Source: an uncultured Latescibacterota bacterium
GTDB lineage: Bacteria > Latescibacterota > UBA2968 > UBA8231
Assembly (NCBI GenBank): GCA_958295495.1
Contig: OY282352.1
Coordinates: 3,100,001-3,164,000 of the forward strand
Direction of reading: 5' to 3'
DNA: 64,000 nucleotides
In this document: one piece after another, positions 35,684 to 44,295 of the stretch
How the letters are laid out: each line of letters starts with the position of its first letter
Numbering within the stretch: the first letter of the stretch is position 1
Notes under the pieces: model-generated
What the model was told of the DNA's origin: nothing
Database searches by the model: none
What the model saw: the letters and a program-made list of their open reading frames with translations, nothing else
Translations under genes and position numbers: made by a program

Positions 35684-38600
35684 ATGGTCAATCCGTTCAA
35701 AACAAAAAATGAGGAATCCCTCCGGGGCCGCGGGCCTTTGGGGGCTTTTCCTTTTATAGGCGCACTGCTCTCGGCGGCTTGGTTCCTAAGCCCGTCCTTG
35801 GCCGCCGGGTCCGAGGTGGAAGCGCGGCTGCGCCGCACTGTGGAGGTGCTCTCAACGCCGGCCTCGCGCGTGACTGGCTATCCTGGGGCGGCGGCGGCCC
35901 GTGCGTGGCTCGCCGACGCGCTCGCGGGCATGGGCGTGGAGGAAATCTATGGGCACGAGTTTCCGGTTTTGGTGCCCTTAGACGAGGGGTTCTGGCTCGA
36001 ATGCGAAGGAGAGCGGCTCGAATTGTTCGGAGTCTGGCCCAATTTGGTGCGGACGCCAACCCTGCCGGCCGAGGGGATTGAGGGGGAGTTGGTGTACGGC
36101 GGGGATGGCAGCCGACTCGAAGGGCAGCCGGTGGCCGGGCGGATCGTCTTGCTCGACTACGCCTCGGGTACAGTTTGGGTGGATGCGTTTCACTTGGGGG
36201 CCGCGGCCGTGGTGTTCTTGGAATCGGCCGGGGCCCATCGCAAGGAGGCCGAGCAAAAGTTCCTCGATGTGCCGGCCGACTTGCCGCGGCTCTATGCGCG
36301 CAAAGACGTGGCGGAACGTTTGCGGGTGCTGGAAAAATCGCGGGCGCAAGTGCGCTTGCAGGGGCGGATGACGTGGCGGGAGGTGACTGCCGAGAACCTG
36401 ATTGCCGTGATCCCCGGACGCGATGTAAAACTGGAGGAAGAGGTCGTCTTTCTCGCCGCGCATTACGACGCCATGTCCCCGGTCCCGGCGTTAGCACCGG
36501 GGGCCGAGCAAGCTGCGAGTGCGGCCGCGCTCTTGGAACTGGCCCGAGAGCTTGCCGAGCGGCCGCCCAAGCGCACGGTCGCGTTGTTGTGGACGGCCGG
36601 GCACTTCCAAAACATGGCCGGCATGCGCCATTTCGCGCCGTTGTTGCTGGCGGCCGCCGGGCAGCGGGAGGGCGGGGTGGAGGAGACCGCGCTTTTGCGG
36701 CGGCTCAGTGCGCTGGAGACGCGCTTTTTGGTGGGCTTGGATCTGTCGTCGCATAGCCCGCGGCTTGGGGCGTTCAGGCCGAAAGCTCCGTATCGCGTCT
36801 CATTGCTCGCGCCGCCTATCACCGAGCGATTGCTAAAGCTGGTAATGGCGTATGAGGATTCCGCGTTGGGGGGCAAACCGATGCTGGTCAATGGCCTGAG
36901 GCAGGACTTTGCCCGTCAGGGCTTGGGGGGGCTTGGGCTGACGGTGCCGTTGGATGCGGCGGTAGCAGCCCTCGCCGGATGTCCGGCATTGGCCTTTTGC
37001 ACGGTCAACGACAGCCGCGCCCGCTTTGACGTGCCCGACGACGGCCCCGAGGAGGTGCGCTTTGAGTGGTTGGCCGGTCAAGTCGCGTTGCTGCGGGCCG
37101 TGCTGCCCGCGCTCATTGACGACCCGGCGCTGGAGCCGTGGGCTTGGGGCAACGATGCGTTTGGCACCATTCGCGGGGAGGTGGTCCACTACGGCCCGCG
37201 CAGCTATTTGCCGGATCAGCCCACGGCCGGGGCGTTGGTACGGGTGCGGCTGCGCCAGCCGACGTTGGCAGGGGTGCGGCCGGATTTCTGGGCCGCGGCC
37301 GACGACTCGGGGCGGTTTGCCATTCCCGGAGTTGAGTCGGGTATCATCTACACGCAGCCGGTGCGGTTGGAGGCCTATCGGCTCGATGGGGAAACCGGGG
37401 CGGTGACGGATGCGCCGGACTGGGGGATCAATGGGGAGCGCAAGTTGCCGGGACGCGCCCTGACAGTGCTGGTGGGTGCCGCCGAGGAAAAGGAGCAGAT
37501 CGTCACCGCCCCGCTGCGGGGGACGACGCTGTTTGGGATTTTTGATCCGCGCAATTTGTTGACTTTGGAGCGCGTGCAAGCCATTGACGCGGCGCTGGAA
37601 GCCGAGCCGATGGTGTACGGGGCCTGCTTGCCGCTGACCGCCCCGGAAATGGAGCTATTCAGCTATGAGAATCGGGTGGGGTCGTGGACCGAGCCGGTCG
37701 GCGTGATTTTTACTCAACCTACTAAGCGGTTCAAGACCGTGATGGCGACGGGTCGCTATGGGTTGGGACGACGCCTGCTGTTGCTCAATGGGACGGAGGA
37801 TGTTCCGAGTGGGGTGGGCTATATGGCCGATGAGAGGGGGCGCGTCGTGGAGACGGTGTATCGAGTGGCTGCCGACATGCATATCCTCAATGGCGAGCGG
37901 ATTGACCGGCTGGAGCGACACGGCGTGCGCAATGAGCGGTTGGCAGCCTTTCACGAGCGGTCGGCTGGGTTGCTGGCAGCAGCAGCAGCAGCGCGCACCG
38001 AGCACCGGCACCGCGACTTTGTGGACCGGGCGCGGCGCGCTTGGGCGCTGGGCGCGGCGGCTTATCGGGATGTGGAGCGGACGCAAGCAGGGGTAGTGCA
38101 GGGTGCGCTCTTTTTATTGGCCGTGCTGATCCCCTTTGCCCACTTTGCCGAGCGGTTGGCGTTTGGGTTTGCCGATTTGCGGCGGCAGGTATTGGGGTAT
38201 TTCGCGCTCTTTCTCGTTGGCTTTGTCGCCCTGCGCTATGTGCATCCGGCCTTTGAGTTATCGATCTCGCCGGCCATCATTCTGCTTGGCTTTGTCATAT
38301 TGGCGTTGGGGATTTTGGTCACGGCCTTGGGGATGTCGCGCTTAAATCGGGAGTTGCAGGCGTTGGGCACTAGGCGCGGGCAAATCGCGGTGCAGCGGTC
38401 GGGCGCGGTGCTAACTTCGATCGCCGTGGGGTTGGCGCATTTGCGGCGGCGGCCGTGGCGCACCGGGCTGACCTGCGCGACGCTGGTGCTGTTGACCTTT
38501 GCCGTGCTGTCCTTCACGTCAATCCGCGCTGCGCTGCACACGAATTGGATTGCGATTGGCGCGGACGCGGCCTACGAGGGGGCGTTGGTGCGGATGCCGG

Positions 38601-40117
38601 GCTGGCAGGCCATGGAGATGGAAGGCTACGACCTGCTGCGCGACTGGTTTGGCGACGAGCAGGTCGCGCCCCGGGCGTGGCTGTCGGTAAAATCGCTGGT
38701 GTCGTCCTACCGAGTCGAGCGGGACGACGAGGAGGGGCAAGCGGTTGGGGTCTGGGGGTTTGTTGGGCTGGGGGCGCAAGAGGCGGATTTGCTCGGGCCA
38801 CAGGTGGTAGCTGGGCGGTGGCTGCGGCCCGGGGAAGAGGACGCCTGTCTGTTGCCGGTGGGGTTGGCGGATTCTTTGGGGGTAAGTGCCGAGGGATTGG
38901 GGCAGGAGCGAGTGCGAGTTTTTGGGGAAGTGTTTCGGGTCGTTGGGTTGCTCGCAGAGGACGCGCTGGACCGGCTCGATCTGAATGGCGAACCCCTGAC
39001 CCCGTTGGATCCAGAGGCGCAACAGCCCTCGGAAGCGGAAGTGGGACGCGGGCAGGGGGGGAAGTTGCGGCCGTTTGCCCATTTGCCCGCGTCGGCGACG
39101 CCGGTTTTGCCGTTTGCCGCGCTGATGCGCTGGGAAGGAGTGCGGCTGGCGTCGGTGGGGATCCGGTTGGATGGGACCGCGGAGGGGACGCGCAGTGCGC
39201 TGGTAGAGTTGGCGGAGACGTTGGATTTGAACCTGTTCGCCGGCCTTGCGGGGCAGCGCTTGCTCGTCAATTCGGTTGGGGTGGCGTCGGTGTCTGGGTG
39301 GGGATCGCTGATCGTGCCGCTGCTGATCGCCGCGTTGATCGTGTTCAACACCATGCTCGGGGCCGTGTACGAGCGGACGCGAGAAATCGGCACCTTTAAC
39401 GCGGTCGGCTTAGCCCCCGGACACGTTAGCGGGCTGTTCGTGGCCGAAGCGGTGGCTTTGGGGGTGGTCGGCACGGTCGCGGGCTATTTGCTGGGGCAAG
39501 GCGCGGCCCAGCTTTTGAACCAAGGGGGATTTTTGCCCGGCTTGGAACTGAATTACTCATCGCTGGGGGCGGTGCTTACCGTCGGGGCGATTGCCCTGTT
39601 GGTGGTGGCGTCGGCGCTCTACCCGGCGCGCATGGCCGGACGGATCTGTACGCCGGGGATTGAACGGCGGTGGAAGCTGCCAGTCGTCGCGGGCGAGCAC
39701 TTGCACGTACAACTGCCCTTTTCGCTGGCGCGGCGCGAAGCGCTCGGCATGGCGGCGTTCCAAGCAGAAGCGTGGGCGGCCAATCAGGAGCAGTCGATCG
39801 GGGCGGGATTTTACGTCGAAGCGCTGCAGGTGGAGCAGGTGGGGGAGAAGGTGCGCGTGGCGGCGCAGGTATGGTTGGCGCCGTTTGACCAAGGCGTGGT
39901 GCAAAAGACCGCGCTGGAAATCGGGCCGGGGGCGGACCCTCATTATTGCGATATTCACGTTGACTTGGCGTTGGTGGCTGGCGATCTGGCGACGTGGCAG
40001 CGAGTGGTGCGCACCTTTTTGGACGATGTGCGCAAGCAGTTCTTGACTTGGCGCACCTTAGAGGCGGATAGCCGCCGCTACTACGCCGAGCAGTTGCCGC
40101 AGTGGGAGGGGGCGTGA
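35684..40117 (+). CDS. M28-like (probably inactive) peptidase fused to a MacB/FtsX-type permease
   Basis: A 1477-residue protein. Residues about 19-45 resemble a signal sequence or first helix. A PA-like domain follows (VAGRIVLLDYASGTVWVDA), then an M28 fold: FLAAHYDAMSP (about 256-266), GAEQAASAAALLELAREL, and WTAGHFQNMAGMRHF. The family normally has Asp in GxNDNAS and Glu-Glu before GxxGS; here these are Q/A and G/H, so at least two zinc ligands or catalytic residues are missing. A carboxypeptidase-like domain (about 490-560) is next. The C-terminal half has helices near 807-880, a MacB-like periplasmic domain, and an FtsX domain (VFNTMLGAVYERTREIGTFN). No ATPase partner is adjacent. The start is the first in-frame ATG; the true start may be later, at TTG 35738. 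Confidence 0.75.
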   Translation: MVNPFKTKNEESLRGRGPLGAFPFIGALLSAAWFLSPSLAAGSEVEARLRRTVEVLSTPASRVTGYPGAAAARAWLADALAGMGVEEIYGHEFPVLVPLDEGFWLECEGERLELFGVWPNLVRTPTLPAEGIEGELVYGGDGSRLEGQPVAGRIVLLDYASGTVWVDAFHLGAAAVVFLESAGAHRKEAEQKFLDVPADLPRLYARKDVAERLRVLEKSRAQVRLQGRMTWREVTAENLIAVIPGRDVKLEEEVVFLAAHYDAMSPVPALAPGAEQAASAAALLELARELAERPPKRTVALLWTAGHFQNMAGMRHFAPLLLAAAGQREGGVEETALLRRLSALETRFLVGLDLSSHSPRLGAFRPKAPYRVSLLAPPITERLLKLVMAYEDSALGGKPMLVNGLRQDFARQGLGGLGLTVPLDAAVAALAGCPALAFCTVNDSRARFDVPDDGPEEVRFEWLAGQVALLRAVLPALIDDPALEPWAWGNDAFGTIRGEVVHYGPRSYLPDQPTAGALVRVRLRQPTLAGVRPDFWAAADDSGRFAIPGVESGIIYTQPVRLEAYRLDGETGAVTDAPDWGINGERKLPGRALTVLVGAAEEKEQIVTAPLRGTTLFGIFDPRNLLTLERVQAIDAALEAEPMVYGACLPLTAPEMELFSYENRVGSWTEPVGVIFTQPTKRFKTVMATGRYGLGRRLLLLNGTEDVPSGVGYMADERGRVVETVYRVAADMHILNGERIDRLERHGVRNERLAAFHERSAGLLAAAAAARTEHRHRDFVDRARRAWALGAAAYRDVERTQAGVVQGALFLLAVLIPFAHFAERLAFGFADLRRQVLGYFALFLVGFVALRYVHPAFELSISPAIILLGFVILALGILVTALGMSRLNRELQALGTRRGQIAVQRSGAVLTSIAVGLAHLRRRPWRTGLTCATLVLLTFAVLSFTSIRAALHTNWIAIGADAAYEGALVRMPGWQAMEMEGYDLLRDWFGDEQVAPRAWLSVKSLVSSYRVERDDEEGQAVGVWGFVGLGAQEADLLGPQVVAGRWLRPGEEDACLLPVGLADSLGVSAEGLGQERVRVFGEVFRVVGLLAEDALDRLDLNGEPLTPLDPEAQQPSEAEVGRGQGGKLRPFAHLPASATPVLPFAALMRWEGVRLASVGIRLDGTAEGTRSALVELAETLDLNLFAGLAGQRLLVNSVGVASVSGWGSLIVPLLIAALIVFNTMLGAVYERTREIGTFNAVGLAPGHVSGLFVAEAVALGVVGTVAGYLLGQGAAQLLNQGGFLPGLELNYSSLGAVLTVGAIALLVVASALYPARMAGRICTPGIERRWKLPVVAGEHLHVQLPFSLARREALGMAAFQAEAWAANQEQSIGAGFYVEALQVEQVGEKVRVAAQVWLAPFDQGVVQKTALEIGPGADPHYCDIHVDLALVAGDLATWQRVVRTFLDDVRKQFLTWRTLEADSRRYYAEQLPQWEGA
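35717..35752 (+). repeat. Terminator-like hairpin repeat inside the start of the M28/FtsX gene
   Basis: CCTCCGGGGCCGCGGGCC, then TTTGGGGGCTTTT, closely matches the terminator at 24947-24982. A related, more diverged form is at 26503-26535. It can fold as an imperfect GC hairpin followed by TTTTCCTTTT. If functional, it would stop read-through from the accessory block and imply that the M28/FtsX frame really starts downstream of it. Confidence 0.45.
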
Positions 40118-40119
40118 AC

Positions 40120-42024
40120 ATGGCCGCGCTGCGCTTGGCATTGCTCATCGTCGGCATCACAGCCGGGGCCGGATGGTTGCTCCAGCGCGTCGAGTTGCTG
40201 TACAACGGCCCGCATTTGGCCGGGGCTGGGAGTACGCCGGGGCCGCAGGTCTTTCTCGCCGTGCCCTTAGGGGCTTTGGCGGCTGTTACCTTAGTCCGTC
40301 GCTTGCTCGGCCCGGGAGATCGCGCGGTGCTTTACGCCGCGCTGGTAATCGGGGTGTCGGCGACCGCTTCCGGCCTGATGCACCGGTTTCTGCCGGGCTT
40401 GGTCACGGGTTTCTACGGGGGCTTTGCTCAGCCGACCGGCCCCTATTACCGCTTTCTGCAAGTCGTCCCGGACTGGCTGGTCCCGGGCGGGCCGAATGAG
40501 GCACCGGCCATTGGGGCGTTTGAGGGGGGCACGGCCGTGCCTTGGGGGGCGTGGCTGTGGCCGCTGGCGGCGTGGACCGCGTTTTTCGGCGCGTTCTTTG
40601 TGACCTGCTTCTGCTTGGTGTGGCTTTTGCGGCAACGCTGGCTGGAGACCGAGCGGCTGGGATTTCCGCTGCTCGAAGTACCTCGCGCCCTCATTGCAGG
40701 AGATCTGTTCGGCCAGCGGCTGTTTTGGTGGGGCGCGTTGGTACCGGGTGTACTGTTGGGGATCAATGGGTTGCACCACTACATGCCGCAAGTGCCCGAG
40801 ATCATCACGAGTTTGGACATGGCGCACTTCCTCCTCGACGACCCGTGGAAAGCCATGGCACCCTTTGAATCGCCGTTTCACTTCGAGTTTGTCCCCCTGT
40901 TGGTGGGCGCAGCCTTTCTCGCGCCCGTGGAAGTGTCGTTCAGCACGTGGTTTTTCTATCTGCTCACCCGCGTACAATTGTTGGTGGCCCACTTTCTGGG
41001 GCGTCTCGAATATCGCGGCGATTTCATCCCTGGGCATGGGTCGCCGTGGTTAGATTGGCCCAGTCACTTTCCTTTTTTTATGACCCAGGCGCGCGGCGGC
41101 TTGTTGTTTTTGGGGCTGTTGAGCCTGTGGTCGGCGCGGCGGGCCTTGGCAGCGGCCATCTCTTGGCGCAGCCGGGCGACTTGGGGGCTGGTGGCCGGGC
41201 TTTTGGTGCTGTGGGCGTGGACTACGGCTTTGGGGGTGCCGCCGCTGATGGGCATCGCGGCGTTGTTGCTGGTGTTGCTGTTGGCGTTGACGTTTGCGCG
41301 GCTGCGGATTGACGGGGGGCTGCCCATTGTGGGGGTGCCGCAGATTGTGGGCTACCTGTTCTTCGTAGTGTTGGGGACCGGGGCCGGGCATTTTGATGAT
41401 GCGACCTACATGGGCTTTGGCTTTTTGGCGGTGTTTGGCTTTACGATGATTGGGCTTTGGCCCGCCCTGCAATTTGAGGGGCTTAAACTGGCCGAGATGC
41501 ACGGGGTGTCGCCGCGCCGCTTGATTTGGGGGATGGCTTTGGGATTGGGCGTTGGGCTGGGGGCCGGCTATGTGTTTTCGCTGGAAACGATCTACGAGCA
41601 CGGGCTGTTCGCCTTGCAGGAGCAGGGCGGCGCGCGGTCTGAGGCACGCATTGGCCGCTACTACAATTACTTGTTCAAAGACGCGGGGACAGTGGATGGG
41701 GGCACGGACTGGGTGCGCTTGGGATTTCACGCGGCCGGGGCGGGTTTTACCTATTTCTTAGCGTTGATGCGCCAGCACTTTCTCCGCTGGCCCCTGCATC
41801 CCATGGGCTTTGTGTTTGGCACGGGTTTTGGCGGGCTGGTGTGGGGGTCGGTGTTGTGCGGTTGGCTGTGCAAGTGGCTGGTGGTGCGCTACGGCGGGGC
41901 GCAAACCTACCGGCGGGTCATGCCGTTTTTCTTGGGGATGATTTGCGGAGAGGTCGCGCTGCGGCTGTCGTGGGCGGCAGTCGCGGTGTTGCAGGGCGAG
42001 ATGGGGGGAGGATACCGGCCGTGA
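40120..42024 (+). CDS. Polytopic membrane protein, DUF6785-type (third copy, divergent)
   Basis: A 634-residue inner-membrane protein with about 12-14 helices; ATG 40120 lies two bases after the M28/FtsX stop. It shares the layout of the other two members: a SGLMHRFLPG start of the first loop, WLETERLGFPLLEVPRAL (equivalent to their W-E-E-L-F-P-L-A loop), a paired HHYMPQVPEI segment, and a late WPLHPMGFVFGTGFGGLVWG region equivalent to their WWPLHxIGxP. It is the most divergent of the three copies in the window. It is translationally linked to both neighbours (two-base gap upstream, GTGA overlap downstream), so the M28/FtsX protein, this protein and the next probably form one membrane system. 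Function unknown. Confidence 0.7.
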   Translation: MAALRLALLIVGITAGAGWLLQRVELLYNGPHLAGAGSTPGPQVFLAVPLGALAAVTLVRRLLGPGDRAVLYAALVIGVSATASGLMHRFLPGLVTGFYGGFAQPTGPYYRFLQVVPDWLVPGGPNEAPAIGAFEGGTAVPWGAWLWPLAAWTAFFGAFFVTCFCLVWLLRQRWLETERLGFPLLEVPRALIAGDLFGQRLFWWGALVPGVLLGINGLHHYMPQVPEIITSLDMAHFLLDDPWKAMAPFESPFHFEFVPLLVGAAFLAPVEVSFSTWFFYLLTRVQLLVAHFLGRLEYRGDFIPGHGSPWLDWPSHFPFFMTQARGGLLFLGLLSLWSARRALAAAISWRSRATWGLVAGLLVLWAWTTALGVPPLMGIAALLLVLLLALTFARLRIDGGLPIVGVPQIVGYLFFVVLGTGAGHFDDATYMGFGFLAVFGFTMIGLWPALQFEGLKLAEMHGVSPRRLIWGMALGLGVGLGAGYVFSLETIYEHGLFALQEQGGARSEARIGRYYNYLFKDAGTVDGGTDWVRLGFHAAGAGFTYFLALMRQHFLRWPLHPMGFVFGTGFGGLVWGSVLCGWLCKWLVVRYGGAQTYRRVMPFFLGMICGEVALRLSWAAVAVLQGEMGGGYRP

Positions 42025-43991
42025 GAACCGACGAACTGACCAGCTACCGCGACTTGATGCAGCCCCCAAAGCACTTTCGCGAGGGCTTTACTGCGCGCAC
42101 CGTGGCCGGGGCGTTCTTCGTCGGCTTTATCATGATGCCCGGGGCCATTTACATGGGCCTGATTGCCGGCACATCGCTCGGCGCGGCAGCCGAATGGGTG
42201 ACCATCATCCTGTTTTCCGAGCTGGCGCGGCGTTCCTTTTCTTCGCTGACGCGCCAGGAGATTTACCTGATCTACTACATTGCCGGCGGCTTAGCTGGCG
42301 TCATCGGCGGCACCATGCTGGCCGGCGGGCCGTTTGGGCAACTGGTGTGGAACCAATACCTCGCGCAGTCGCCGGCCGCGGCTGGCTTTGGCATTGCCGA
42401 GCACATCCCGGAATGGGTCGCGCCGCCGGTTGGTTCAGACGCCCTAGTCGAGCGCAGCTTTTTGCACCGAGCGTGGATTCCGCCGATGGTGGTGCTGGTC
42501 GCCTCGCAGGTTTTGTCGCGGGTCGAGTGGTTCACGCTCGGCTACATCCTCTTTCGGGTCACGTCCGATGTGGAGCGCTTGCCCTTCCCGTTGGCACCGG
42601 TCGCCGCGCAGGGGGCGACCGCCCTCGCCGAGGGCGACGAAGGACGGGATAGCTGGCGCTGGCGGGTTTTCTCGGTGGGCATGGGGATTGGTTTGCTATT
42701 CGGCGCAGTGTACGTGGGCTTGCCGGCACTGACCGGGTTGATCGCCAGCGATCCCATCTTCCTGCTGCCCATTCCTTGGATCGACCTGACGCGCACTACG
42801 CAGGACATTTTGCCGGCCGCGCCCTTGGGCATTGGTACGGACTTGGGCTTGGTGCTGTTGGGGATGGTGCTGCCTTTTTGGATCGTCGTCGGCACGTTTG
42901 CCGCGGCCATGGTCCACGCTTTGGGCAGCCCAATTCTCTATCACGTCGGCGCGCTGACGCACTGGCGGCCGGGCATGGACGCGATTCTGACGAATTTTGC
43001 CAACGACATCGACGTGTGGATGAGCGTGTACATTGGCGCGGGCGCGGCCGTCGGCGCGATTGGCTTGTTGCACGCGGTGCTGTCGGTGCGGGCCGCGCGC
43101 CGTCAGGGCCGGCACCGCCCGTTGCAGGATAAGCCTGCCGGGCGGGGCGACTTTCCGCTGTGGATAGCGGTTGTCGGATACGCGCTATCGACGTTGGCCA
43201 TGGTCTGGCTCTGCGTGTTGCTGCTCGACGACGACGAGTTCCCGCTGGTCTTTTTGCTGATCTTCGGCTTCGTGCTGACGCCGGTGATTTCGTACGTCAA
43301 TGCGCGCATGGCCGGGTTGACGGGCCAGTTGGTCAGCTTCCCGCTGCTGCGCGAAGGCGCTTTTATCTTGAGCGGCTACAAAGGCATCGATATATGGTTC
43401 GCGCCCATTCCTTATGCCGACCACGGCCGGCGCGCCCAGCTCTTCCGCGAGGTCGAGCTGACTGGGACGCGCTTCTCGTCAATTATCAAGGCCGAGTTAT
43501 TGCTGTTGCCGCTGAGCTTGGTCTGCGGCTTTGTGTTTTGGTCGCTGGTCTGGCAGATGGAGCCTATCCCCTCGCCGACCTTCCAATATGCACAGACGTA
43601 TTGGCATCTCATCGCGCTGCGCCAGTGCTTGTGGTACTCGGCGACTTTGGGCGGGGAAACGCTTTTTGATCAGGCGATTAAGGGGTGGTGGATCGCGGGG
43701 AGCTTTGTACTGGCCGGGGGGACGTTTGGGGTTATGTCGTGGTTGGGGTTGCCGATTTCGCTGGTGTACGGGTTTGTGCGCGGCCTTGGGGGCCTGCCGC
43801 ATTTGCTGATCCCGGAAATGGCCGGTGCCCTGCTGGCTCGCTATTGGCTGGAGCCGCGCTTTGGGGCGCAGCAATGGCGGCAATACGCGCCGGTGTTGTT
43901 GGCCGGATACGCCTGCGGCATGGGCTTGGTGGGCATGTCGGCCGTGGCCATTGCCCTAATATCCAAGTCGGTGACCCAATTGCACTATTGA
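42021..43991 (+). CDS. Polytopic membrane protein paired with the DUF6785-type protein
   Basis: A 656-residue inner-membrane protein with about 14 helices. GTG 42021 overlaps the preceding stop codon (GTGA); ATG 42057 is a possible alternative. Features include GFIMMPGAIYMGLIAGTSLG near the start, a loop ending in SFSSLTRQEIYLIYYI, SDVERLPFPLAPVAAQG (resembling the E-R-L-x-F-P-L-A loop of DUF6785 proteins), and NDIDVWMSVYIGAGAA. It looks like a distant relative or half-sister of its upstream neighbour. The pattern also recalls oligopeptide (OPT)-type transporters, but no diagnostic OPT motif is seen. Its 3' end forms part of a 313-bp direct repeat bordering the accessory island. Confidence 0.65.
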   Translation: MRTDELTSYRDLMQPPKHFREGFTARTVAGAFFVGFIMMPGAIYMGLIAGTSLGAAAEWVTIILFSELARRSFSSLTRQEIYLIYYIAGGLAGVIGGTMLAGGPFGQLVWNQYLAQSPAAAGFGIAEHIPEWVAPPVGSDALVERSFLHRAWIPPMVVLVASQVLSRVEWFTLGYILFRVTSDVERLPFPLAPVAAQGATALAEGDEGRDSWRWRVFSVGMGIGLLFGAVYVGLPALTGLIASDPIFLLPIPWIDLTRTTQDILPAAPLGIGTDLGLVLLGMVLPFWIVVGTFAAAMVHALGSPILYHVGALTHWRPGMDAILTNFANDIDVWMSVYIGAGAAVGAIGLLHAVLSVRAARRQGRHRPLQDKPAGRGDFPLWIAVVGYALSTLAMVWLCVLLLDDDEFPLVFLLIFGFVLTPVISYVNARMAGLTGQLVSFPLLREGAFILSGYKGIDIWFAPIPYADHGRRAQLFREVELTGTRFSSIIKAELLLLPLSLVCGFVFWSLVWQMEPIPSPTFQYAQTYWHLIALRQCLWYSATLGGETLFDQAIKGWWIAGSFVLAGGTFGVMSWLGLPISLVYGFVRGLGGLPHLLIPEMAGALLARYWLEPRFGAQQWRQYAPVLLAGYACGMGLVGMSAVAIALISKSVTQLHY

Positions 43992-44235
43992 GGCTGGTCA
44001 GCCGCGCAACGCTCGGCGGAGGCTCAAAGCGCGTTTGACCCAGCGGCTCTTGTATCCGACAACCGCGTAGTATGGCACGAGGTCGCAGCCAAAGCCGCGC
44101 TTGAAAAAGGCGATGGATGAAATGTTGGCCCCGACGAAGTCGAAACGTTGGTGGGGGGACGCGGTTAGGTACTGCCAGTACAACGCGGAGACCGCGCCGG
44201 TGTGGTTGAAGGCGGGGTCGGCCCCCGCAGCCCAG
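43923..44235. repeat. Left copy of a 313-bp direct repeat flanking the island
   Basis: Bases 43923-44235 match 61547-61859 at a constant offset of 17624, with two mismatches seen (near 44133 and 44214). The repeat holds the last codons of the membrane gene (GMSAVAIALISKSVTQLHY), the convergent intergenic bases and the 3' third of a FemAB-type gene. Outside these limits the two sequences differ at once. Confidence 0.95.
43998..44235 (-). pseudogene. 3' fragment of the FemAB/GNAT-type gene
   Basis: Encodes only the C-terminal ~79 residues (WAAGADPAFNHTGAVSALYW to LSLRRALRG) of the protein encoded intact at 61622-62605. An open frame continues upstream to 44336 as a chance fusion with island sequence, without a plausible start signal. 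It overlaps the beginning of the divergent RtcR-like gene. The fragment is a by-product of the repeat at the island border. Confidence 0.88.
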
Positions 44236-44295
44236 AAATAAGCGGTGTCGATTTCGCGGTCGGTGACGCCGTTGCCGTATTGAGGGTTTACATAG

